From NCBI GenBank assembly GCA_030145955.1, contig JASLCR010000037.1, forward strand, positions 1 through 9,304: a stretch of DNA of 9,304 bases, in the 5' to 3' direction. The DNA comes from Candidatus Saccharimonadales bacterium. Lineage in GTDB: Bacteria > Patescibacteriota > Saccharimonadia > Saccharimonadales > Saccharimonadaceae. Each line of letters begins with the position of its first letter. Position 1 is the first letter of the stretch. Below the pieces are notes generated by a model. It was not told where the DNA came from, made no database searches, and worked only from the letters and a program-made list of their open reading frames with translations. Positions 1 through 5,069 of the stretch are shown one piece after another. The translations under genes were made by a program, and so were the position numbers.

Positions 1-184
1 TACTGGCAACGCAATTAAGTCACTGGAAGACTTGCCTAAGCAACTTTTGGCCCAAATTGAACACCACTTTACTCACTACAAAGACCTTAAAAAGCCAGGC
101 AGTACAATTGTGAAGGGCTGGGGTGACGTGGAAGAAGCTAAAGCTGTTATTAAAGAATGTATCGAACGCTGGAATAATAGATAA
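1..184 (+). CDS. ppa: inorganic pyrophosphatase, family I, 3' end only
   Basis: This is the last 60 codons of a gene that begins before the window; base 1 is the final base of a split codon. The enzyme hydrolyses pyrophosphate to two phosphates in the cytoplasm and so pulls biosynthetic reactions forward. The visible tail carries the characteristic family I C-terminal pattern: SLEDLP, then an IEHHF helix, then HYKDLKK (the Tyr-Lys pair contacts phosphate in the E. coli enzyme), then GWGDVEEAKAVIKECIERW. The N-terminal metal-binding aspartates lie outside the window and cannot be checked. Its TAA stop (182-184) shares its last base with the ATG of the Nudix gene, so the two are probably co-transcribed and translationally coupled. 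The identification rests on the conserved tail alone, but that tail is distinctive. Confidence 0.88.
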   Translation, partial: TGNAIKSLEDLPKQLLAQIEHHFTHYKDLKKPGSTIVKGWGDVEEAKAVIKECIERWNNR

Positions 185-615
185 TGCGAGTCATTACTGT
201 TGGCAAAGCAGTTATTCGTCGCTCTACCGATGGTAAATACCTCATACTTATAAGCAGTAAATGGGAAGAGCGCCCTGATCGTTCAGAAAAGCCAGACCTG
301 CCAGGTGGGGTCGTAGAAACCGGTGAAACACCTCAAGAGGGATGCGCTCGTGAAATAATGGAAGAAGCAGGCATCGCTGTTGAGCCGCAAGACTTACAGC
401 TCGTACACGCGCATTCTTTCATAAGTGACCGGGATCAAGCAGGCATTAATAGACTTATTTATTTTACTGAGCTAAACAAGGATCCAGTAATTACGCTTAG
501 CTGGGAACATACATCCTATCAATGGATGACAGCCCAAGAAGTCCTGGCCCTAGATATTCGTCAGCCATATCTAGAGGTCTTCAGGCATCTTGAGGCGATT
601 GGTGCAGTCTACTAG
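184..615 (+). CDS. Nudix hydrolase, 143 aa
   Basis: This is a small cytoplasmic Nudix hydrolase, cleaving a nucleoside diphosphate linked to some other group X. The Nudix box is complete and matches GX5EX7REUXEEXGU: G42, E48, R56-E57, E60-E61, G63 and I64. The catalytic Mg-binding glutamates are therefore present. The protein is essentially a single domain with a beta-strand start (RVITVGKAVIRRS) and no added domain, membrane segment or signal peptide. The substrate cannot be read from the sequence; NTP/dNTP sanitation, ADP-sugars or other nucleotide derivatives are all possible. The ATG overlaps the pyrophosphatase stop by one base and has no good Shine-Dalgarno, so coupled translation is likely. 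Pairing with pyrophosphatase makes sense because many Nudix enzymes release PPi, but this link is inference. The stop TAG at 613-615 overlaps the stop of the convergent rel gene. Confidence 0.87.
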   Translation: MRVITVGKAVIRRSTDGKYLILISSKWEERPDRSEKPDLPGGVVETGETPQEGCAREIMEEAGIAVEPQDLQLVHAHSFISDRDQAGINRLIYFTELNKDPVITLSWEHTSYQWMTAQEVLALDIRQPYLEVFRHLEAIGAVY

Positions 616-2147
616 GCTCGAGGTTTTGTTTTGCCGCGGAGTCGCTCTGCCGCGTGAGTGAATGTTCCAAACAAACCGCGGTTCTGGCGCGAAAGCTGTA
701 GACGTAGCTTTTCTTTTGCATGATGGGTGACTAGATAGTCTTTCCAGGTGGCCTTTGGGATAGCGGTCTTGCTAGTGAGTACCTCGACATGATCACCATG
801 TTGAAGCTTATAGCTGAAGGGCTTCATGACTCCGTTAATGCGAAAGCCACTGGCACGCGCCGCTACGTCGCTATGAATGCGGTAGGCAAAATCAAGCGGG
901 AATGCTCCGTTCGGTAGGTCGTAAATGTCCCCTTTAGGTGAGTAGACAAATATGCGATCGTGAAATAAATTCATGCGGAATTTATTGCTGTCGATACTCT
1001 TAGCTTTACCTGCCTTGGCGGCGGTAAGTTGAAGTTCCTTGATCCATTGAAGGTGCTCTGGCAGTTCTGCAATTTGCCCTTTCTTGTAAGCTTCGGTAAG
1101 TTTTTGCTCGTTATAGTGGAAGCTGGCTGCAAGACCACGTTCGGCGTATTCGTGCATTTCCTTTGTGCGTACTTGAAACTCCACAACCTGTCCCACATCT
1201 GTCTGAACAGTGGTGTGAAGACTTTGGTACCCATTAGATTTCGGCTGCGCAACATAGTCTTTGATACGGTCGAACAGCGGTGTGTAAAGTTCGTGAAGGA
1301 CGCCGAGTACAAGGTAGCAAGTCGCAAGATCATCAACGATAATACGCAGGGCGATCAGGTCGTGAATGCGGTCGATATCTCCTTCAACACGGTCGAGCTT
1401 CTTAAAAAGACTGTAAACACTTTTTATGCGACCGTCCATTTCAAAGTCAATCTTTTCGGCTTTTAAACGCGAGGCAACTTCGCGGCGAACGCGGTCGAGT
1501 TTGCGCTGACTCTTCTTTAACCGTGAGTCCATAAGTGCCTTTGTGCGCGCAAAATCATGAGGAGTCAAATACCGGAAGCTAAGTTCTTCAAGCTGTACAC
1601 GCACACGACCCATATTGAGCCGATCGGCAAGGGGGGCAAACACTTCCATAGTCTCGCGGGCAATTTTCTTCTGTTTTTCACGTGGCATATGTTCGAGTGT
1701 GCGCATGTTGTGTAGGCGGTCGGCAAGCTTGATGATGATCACGCGAACATCTTTACCGACAGCAATCATGAGCTTTGAGAGGTTATCGGTCGTTTGTGGC
1801 AAATAATTTTCAAGACTTTGCATACCGCTACGGGCACGGCCAACTTTTGTAACGCCATCAACCAAAAAGGCAATATCGGCCCCAAACAGTGTTTCAATTT
1901 CATCAAGAGTGAGTTCGGTATCTTCGACAGTATCATGAAGTACTCCGGCAATCACCGAGTCAATATCCATTTCCCACTCAATCAAGATTGCGGCAACTGC
2001 AAGGGGGTGGATGATGTACGGTTCGCCGCTTTTGCGCTTTTGGCCATCATGAAATTTGATCGCCACATCAATCGCATGTTCAAGCTCGAGCAAATCATCC
2101 TCGGTGTAGTGCGGCTTAGCCTGCGATAAAAGCACTTCCTTCTTCAT
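612..2147 (-). CDS. rel: bifunctional (p)ppGpp synthetase/hydrolase, short Rel/SpoT lacking the ACT end
   Basis: This cytoplasmic enzyme makes and degrades the alarmone (p)ppGpp. The ORF is open to 2216, but I start at the ATG at 2145-2147 (511 aa) because MKKEVLLSQAKPHYTEDD matches the family start and the longer version would run through the promoter. The HD hydrolase domain (about 20-160) keeps R38, H47, H71-D72, E75-D76, D143, N147 and T150. The synthetase domain (about 230-345) keeps R240, K242, D263, Y307, and E323 with Q325. These match the catalytic positions of the Streptococcus Rel enzyme, so both activities look intact. A TGS domain follows (about 397-458). The protein then ends after a short basic helix, whereas typical Rel proteins run to about 730-750 aa with zinc-finger and ACT regions. 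Ribosome and amino-acid sensing may therefore differ. No Shine-Dalgarno precedes the start; see the adjacent promoter. Confidence 0.93.
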   Translation of the reverse strand: MKKEVLLSQAKPHYTEDDLLELEHAIDVAIKFHDGQKRKSGEPYIIHPLAVAAILIEWEMDIDSVIAGVLHDTVEDTELTLDEIETLFGADIAFLVDGVTKVGRARSGMQSLENYLPQTTDNLSKLMIAVGKDVRVIIIKLADRLHNMRTLEHMPREKQKKIARETMEVFAPLADRLNMGRVRVQLEELSFRYLTPHDFARTKALMDSRLKKSQRKLDRVRREVASRLKAEKIDFEMDGRIKSVYSLFKKLDRVEGDIDRIHDLIALRIIVDDLATCYLVLGVLHELYTPLFDRIKDYVAQPKSNGYQSLHTTVQTDVGQVVEFQVRTKEMHEYAERGLAASFHYNEQKLTEAYKKGQIAELPEHLQWIKELQLTAAKAGKAKSIDSNKFRMNLFHDRIFVYSPKGDIYDLPNGAFPLDFAYRIHSDVAARASGFRINGVMKPFSYKLQHGDHVEVLTSKTAIPKATWKDYLVTHHAKEKLRLQLSRQNRGLFGTFTHAAERLRGKTKPRA

Positions 2148-2153
2148 GTATCT

Positions 2154-2183
2154 AGTATAACGTAGTGCTATAATAAGTTTCGA
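2154..2183 (-). promoter_or_regulatory. candidate rel promoter, predicted leaderless
   Basis: On the - strand a TATACT -10 (2159 to 2154) lies 18 bases downstream of TCGAAA (2183 to 2178), which matches 4 of 6 bases of the -35 consensus. Six bases (AGATAC) separate the -10 from the rel ATG, so transcription should begin at or within a base or two of the start codon. This agrees with the absence of a ribosome-binding site. The -35 is weak, so confidence is moderate. Confidence 0.5.
2166..2174 (+). promoter_or_regulatory. candidate gap promoter, extended -10
   Basis: TGCTATAAT at 2166-2174 is a perfect extended -10 element (TGN plus TATAAT). No convincing -35 lies 16-18 bases upstream, which is tolerable for extended -10 promoters. 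The predicted start near 2181 gives a leader of about 41 nt before the gap ATG. The element sits inside the spacer of the opposing rel promoter. Confidence 0.55.
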
Positions 2184-2221
2184 AGAAGCATTAGTACTAT
2201 AAAAGGAGTGGCACAACTACT

Positions 2222-3256
2222 ATGGCAGTAACAAAAATAGCAATTAATGGATTTGGACGCATCGGGCGAAATGCCTTTAAAATTGCGTTTGAGCGTAATG
2301 ACCTTGAGATCGTGGCTATCAATGACCTGACAGATAACGCAACACTTGCGTATCTGCTCAAGTACGACAGCAATTACGAGCAGTACAAAGACCATGCTGG
2401 CAATAACTATGAAGTTACTTCTAATGAAGAAGGTATTGCCGTAAATGGCAAGAAAATAAAAGTATTGTCCGAACGAGATCCGGCACTACTACCATGGAAA
2501 GATCTTGGCGTTGATGTCGTGATCGAGTCAACTGGATTCTTTACTGATAAAGAAGGCGCATCAAAGCACGTTGAGGCTGGTGCAAAGCGAGTCGTTATCT
2601 CTGGCCCTACGAAGTCTGACGGTGTCGATACGATCGTACTCGGTGCCAATGACGACGAAGTCGAAGGCGCGACGAAAGTTATTTCAAATGCTAGCTGTAC
2701 AACCAATAGCCTTGGTATGGTGATGGCAATTCTCGACGCTGAATTTGGTGTAGAGAAGAGCTTACTTACTACCGTGCACAGTTACACTGCATCTCAGGCA
2801 CTGCAGGACGCACCGAAGAAGGATGTCCGTGAAGGACGTAACGCAGCTGAAAACATCGTACCAACAAGTACCGGTGCGGCAATCGCAGTAACAAAGGTGC
2901 TTCCAGGACTTGCAGGTAAGTTTGATGGTATCTCGATGCGTGTACCAACTCCTGTAGTATCGATCTCTGACGTGACAGCACTTCTTTCGAAAGACGTGAC
3001 GGTTGATGAGTTGAATGATGCATTCCGAAAAGCTGCTCAGCACCCGTACTACCAGGGTATCCTGGCGGTCTCTGATGAGCCGCTTGTCTCGCGTGACTAC
3101 ATTGGTAATCCACACTCAGGTACAGTTGATACTGCTTTGACTCGTGTGGTTGACGGCAATCTTGTGAAAGTCTGTGTGTGGTACGACAACGAATGGGGCT
3201 ATAGCAACCGCTTGGTTGAGCTTGTGGCTGACGTAGGCAAGCATCTCGAAAAGTAA
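2222..3256 (+). CDS. gap: glyceraldehyde-3-phosphate dehydrogenase, 344 aa
   Basis: This cytoplasmic glycolytic enzyme converts glyceraldehyde-3-phosphate, phosphate and NAD(P)+ to 1,3-bisphosphoglycerate. The Rossmann dinucleotide motif GFGRIGR is at residues 11-17. The active-site motif SNASCTTN spans 155-162 with catalytic C159, and the partner histidine is H186 in TTVHSYT. The phosphate-site PTSTGAA and the C-terminal WYDNEWGYSNR are typical, as is the length. D35 in AINDLTD is the residue that favours NAD+, but the second cofactor-specificity pair reads A197-P198 instead of the Leu-Pro usual in strictly NAD-dependent enzymes, so dual use is possible. AAGGAG at 2203-2208 is the only Shine-Dalgarno and is rather far (13 nt) from the ATG, yet the conserved MAVTKIAINGFGR start leaves no better choice. 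The gene is probably transcribed alone, as nothing co-directional follows until 3970. Confidence 0.97.
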   Translation: MAVTKIAINGFGRIGRNAFKIAFERNDLEIVAINDLTDNATLAYLLKYDSNYEQYKDHAGNNYEVTSNEEGIAVNGKKIKVLSERDPALLPWKDLGVDVVIESTGFFTDKEGASKHVEAGAKRVVISGPTKSDGVDTIVLGANDDEVEGATKVISNASCTTNSLGMVMAILDAEFGVEKSLLTTVHSYTASQALQDAPKKDVREGRNAAENIVPTSTGAAIAVTKVLPGLAGKFDGISMRVPTPVVSISDVTALLSKDVTVDELNDAFRKAAQHPYYQGILAVSDEPLVSRDYIGNPHSGTVDTALTRVVDGNLVKVCVWYDNEWGYSNRLVELVADVGKHLEK

Positions 3257-3258
3257 TT

Positions 3259-3279
3259 AAAAAACACCCTGTGCGGGTG
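3259..3279 (-). terminator. Rho-independent terminator of the GC-rich - strand gene
   Basis: Read on the - strand, a 5-bp GC-rich stem CACCC/GGGTG with loop GCACA (3279-3265) is followed at once by six T (3264-3259). The arrangement is that of an intrinsic terminator for transcripts arriving from 3339-3836. The T tract abuts the gap stop codon on the other strand. On the + strand A residues flank both sides of the stem, so it is not a terminator for gap. Confidence 0.65.
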
Positions 3280-3293
3280 AAAAGTTGTGCTGT

Positions 3294-3324
3294 GCTGGCC
3301 GGGAGATGGAATCTCCCGGCCAGC
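3294..3324. repeat. perfect 13-bp inverted repeat, strong hairpin
   Basis: GCTGGCCGGGAGA at 3294-3306 is the exact reverse complement of 3312-3324, with a 5-base loop (TGGAA). Four more pairs (GTGC at 3287-3290 with GCAC at 3326-3329) can form beyond a small internal loop. It lies 14 bases past the stop of the - strand gene and 37 bases past the gap stop. No U tract follows it on the + strand; on the - strand a T4 run comes 10 bases later. It could protect 3' ends, act as a two-sided transcription block, or mark the edge of an inserted unit. Confidence 0.75.
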
Positions 3325-3338
3325 TGCACCTCAGTGGA

Positions 3339-3836
3339 TCAGACGGATCGCAGGCCAGCCTGGCCCGATGCCTTGATGGCTTGGTCGAGCTTGGCGCGGA
3401 TGGCGTCGACGTGCCTCTGATCCCGATCGATGAACTGCTGGACAGGCTGGGTGTAGCCCTTGCCTGCGTGCGACTCGGACAGCTTCACCTGCGCGCGCTG
3501 CAGGTCGGACCCGAGCGTGTTGATGTAGTGCAGCCATGCGGCGGCACGCACTGTCTCGGGATACGACTTGATGAGCTCAAGCGCGTCGGGGTTGGCATCG
3601 AGCTGTTTCATCAGCCCGAGCACGGCCGAGACCTCAGCGTGATGCTGGACAGCACCACCAACCTTGGCGAGCGTCTCAGTGACGAGCTGGTCGATGTCGT
3701 AGCGCGTGCCGATCGACACCTCGAGCTTGTCCGTTCGCTGACGCGAGAGCTGATGGATGATGACGCCCAGCATGAGGCAGATAGCGAGCAGGATGCCCGC
3801 CGCGAAGAACTGAATGTTGTCCGTGACGATGTTCAT
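3339..3836 (-). CDS. unknown GC-rich membrane-anchored protein, 165 aa
   Basis: I do not recognise this protein. Residues 8-29 form one clear hydrophobic helix (FFAAGILLAICLMLGVII at its core). It is followed by HQLSRQRTDK, so the positive-inside rule predicts a short outside N-terminus and a cytoplasmic C-terminal part of about 130 residues. That part is soluble, mostly helical in character, and has no motif I can name. By hand count 35 of the first 40 codons after the start end in G or C, against 12 of 40 in the aldolase gene nearby. This codon bias supports real coding on this strand and suggests foreign origin. The gene has its own near-consensus promoter, a structured leader and a terminator, and stands opposite to both neighbours. 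The ATG has only an ill-spaced AAGG two bases upstream. It ends in TGA. Confidence 0.72.
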   Translation of the reverse strand: MNIVTDNIQFFAAGILLAICLMLGVIIHQLSRQRTDKLEVSIGTRYDIDQLVTETLAKVGGAVQHHAEVSAVLGLMKQLDANPDALELIKSYPETVRAAAWLHYINTLGSDLQRAQVKLSESHAGKGYTQPVQQFIDRDQRHVDAIRAKLDQAIKASGQAGLRSV

Positions 3837-3849
3837 AGCCTTGCTTTCT

Positions 3850-3867
3850 GAGGTGCAATCGCACCTC
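3850..3867 (-). promoter_or_regulatory. leader hairpin with a buried Shine-Dalgarno-like sequence
   Basis: A perfect 7-bp inverted repeat (GAGGTGC and its complement, 4-base loop) lies in the predicted leader, 13 bases upstream of the ATG of the GC-rich gene. On the - strand its first arm reads GAGGTGC, which resembles a Shine-Dalgarno. That arm is about 23 bases from the ATG, too far to serve directly. The hairpin could modulate translation or mRNA stability; the role is inferred. Confidence 0.4.
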
Positions 3868-3899
3868 GATCGATGTTACGAGAGGTTGCGAACAGGGAT

Positions 3900-3928
3900 A
3901 TTATATCAAATTTTACTAAAATAGTCAA
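3900..3928 (-). promoter_or_regulatory. near-consensus sigma70-type promoter of the GC-rich gene
   Basis: On the - strand TTGACT (3928-3923) and TATAAT (3905-3900) are separated by exactly 17 bases, 11 of 12 consensus positions. The predicted start near 3893 gives a leader of about 57 nt. This is the strongest promoter match in the window. Confidence 0.8.
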
Positions 3929-3931
3929 TAG

Positions 3932-3960
3932 TTTACAGATACCGTCATCCCGCTTATACT
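3932..3960 (+). promoter_or_regulatory. promoter of the sugar-phosphate operon, predicted leaderless
   Basis: TTTACA (3932-3937) and TATACT (3955-3960) are separated by 17 bases, 10 of 12 consensus positions. The expected start, around 3966-3968, is only 2-4 bases before the ATG at 3970, and no Shine-Dalgarno is present. Its -35 lies 3 bases from the -35 of the opposing promoter at 3900-3928, so the two are back to back. Confidence 0.75.
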
Positions 3961-3969
3961 TGAACTAAT

Positions 3970-4422
3970 ATGAATATCTATTTGGGTGCGGATCATCAGG
4001 GCTTTCATATGAAAGAGAAAGTCTTTGCCTACTTGGCAAAACACGATTACAACGTTACGGACATCGGTAATGACGAGCTTGATCCGCATGATGATTTCCC
4101 GGAGTTTGCACAGATGGCGGCGACAAAAGTAATTGGTGATACCGATAAAGATCCGCGCGCAATTTTGATATGTGGCGGTGGACAAGGTGTAGCGATGGCG
4201 GCAAATCGCTTCCGTGGTATTCGTGCCAGTGTGATTTGGGATGCGTATGAGGCAAAGATGACTCGGTACGACAACGACAGTAATGTGCTGTGTCTACCGG
4301 CACGTGTGCTACAGGATAACGATGCTGCATGGCAAGGAATCATCGAAACATGGCTCAACACTGATTTTGCTGGAGCCGCCCGCTTTAAGCGTCGTAACGC
4401 GCAGATTGATGAGTTTGCATAG
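3970..4422 (+). CDS. rpiB: RpiB/LacA/LacB-family sugar-phosphate isomerase, 150 aa
   Basis: By family this is ribose-5-phosphate isomerase B, interconverting ribose-5-phosphate and ribulose-5-phosphate in the cytoplasm. The order of motifs fits RpiB: GADHQG with D8-H9, the DDFPEFA segment, ILICGGGQGVAMAANRFRGIRA with C68 in the place of the catalytic cysteine, and phosphate-binding arginines R138 and R142 near the end. Two active-site positions differ from E. coli RpiB: the Thr of CGTG is G70, and the ring-opening His of the QHNDTN segment is D101 (YDNDSN). The activity may be retained with an altered mechanism, or the substrate may be another aldose phosphate. It is the first gene of the operon, with the promoter directly upstream and a start that appears leaderless. 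Only two bases separate its TAG from the next ATG. Confidence 0.85.
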   Translation: MNIYLGADHQGFHMKEKVFAYLAKHDYNVTDIGNDELDPHDDFPEFAQMAATKVIGDTDKDPRAILICGGGQGVAMAANRFRGIRASVIWDAYEAKMTRYDNDSNVLCLPARVLQDNDAAWQGIIETWLNTDFAGAARFKRRNAQIDEFA

Positions 4423-4424
4423 AG

Positions 4425-5069
4425 ATGAGTGTGATCGCGCCGGCAATACTGACGGAAAATGTACTCGACTTCAATGAGAAGCTGGGGATTGTGCAGGGAT
4501 TTGCTCAGAGACTTCATGTTGATATTAGTGACGGCGAATTTGCGCCTAGCTTTACGGTAGGTGTCAATGACATTTCTTGGCCACCTGAGATGGAAGTGGA
4601 TATTCATGCTATGGTTGCTCGTCCGAGTGAGCATGTACAGTCACTGGTCGCCAAGAAACCAAATCTTATTATTTTCCACGCCGAAGTCCAGGAAGATCTT
4701 GGCCCAATCATCCAGTACATCAAGCAGTACGGAGTAAAGGCAGGAATCGCCCTGCAGCGGCCGACGGTACCGTCGAGCGTCGCGCATCTCATAGAACTTG
4801 CCGATCACGTAATGATCTTTACCGGCGATCTTGGCCATTATGGTGGCGTAGCGAGCCTGATGCAGCTTGAAAAAGTACGTCTCATCCACGCGATTCGTCC
4901 GAATATTGAAATCGGCTGGGATGGTGGCGTGAATGTTGATAATGCATTTAGTCTTGCACAAGGTGGCGTAGATGTACTGAATGTCGGTGGTGCGATTGCA
5001 AAAAGTGCTGATCCGGCGGCAACGTATGCGCAACTTGTCAGTGAGATAAATAAGAAGGGAGTGATCTAA
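4425..5069 (+). CDS. rpe: ribulose-phosphate 3-epimerase family protein, 214 aa
   Basis: It is predicted to interconvert ribulose-5-phosphate and xylulose-5-phosphate, feeding the transketolase encoded next. It is a TIM barrel of normal length for Rpe. Metal and acid-base residues are in place: H31 and D33 in RLHVDISDG, H61 in VDIHAMV, and D166 in GWDGGVN. The end motif VLNVGGAIAKS matches the phosphate-binding loop before the last helix. The protein is divergent: the first strand reads APAIL rather than PSIL, and the usual NPGFGGQ loop is GDLGHYGG (134-141), so a relative acting on another ketose phosphate is possible. It starts 2 bases after rpiB with no strong ribosome-binding site, suggesting coupling. 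Its TAA overlaps the next ATG by one base. Confidence 0.85.
   Translation: MSVIAPAILTENVLDFNEKLGIVQGFAQRLHVDISDGEFAPSFTVGVNDISWPPEMEVDIHAMVARPSEHVQSLVAKKPNLIIFHAEVQEDLGPIIQYIKQYGVKAGIALQRPTVPSSVAHLIELADHVMIFTGDLGHYGGVASLMQLEKVRLIHAIRPNIEIGWDGGVNVDNAFSLAQGGVDVLNVGGAIAKSADPAATYAQLVSEINKKGVI

Noticed and set aside
2148..2216. 23-residue N-terminal extension of rel
   Set aside because: It would be encoded across the promoter region, shows no family similarity and lacks a ribosome-binding site. The ATG at 2147 fits the known Rel start.
3294..3324. Inverted repeat as an intrinsic terminator of gap
   Set aside because: No U run follows it on the + strand. It may still impede polymerase, so it is listed as a repeat rather than a terminator.
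2769..3329. 186-aa frame on the - strand over gap
   Set aside because: It is a shadow of a clearly conserved enzyme gene, with low-complexity Gln/His/Arg-rich content and no family features.
3285..3851. 188-aa open frame on the + strand opposite the GC-rich gene
   Set aside because: It mirrors the - strand gene, runs through the inverted repeat, has no promoter or ribosome-binding site and no coherent domain. The - strand frame has strong G/C-ending codon bias, a membrane helix, and a promoter and terminator in the right places.
3257..3969. Insertion sequence or integron cassette carrying the GC-rich gene
   Set aside because: I found no transposase, no convincing target-site duplication and no attC-like pair. 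Foreign origin is suggested only by composition and layout.
4047..4634. 195-aa frame on the - strand over rpiB/rpe
   Set aside because: It spans the junction of two well-supported genes, is rich in Ser/Arg/Cys and has no recognisable domain.
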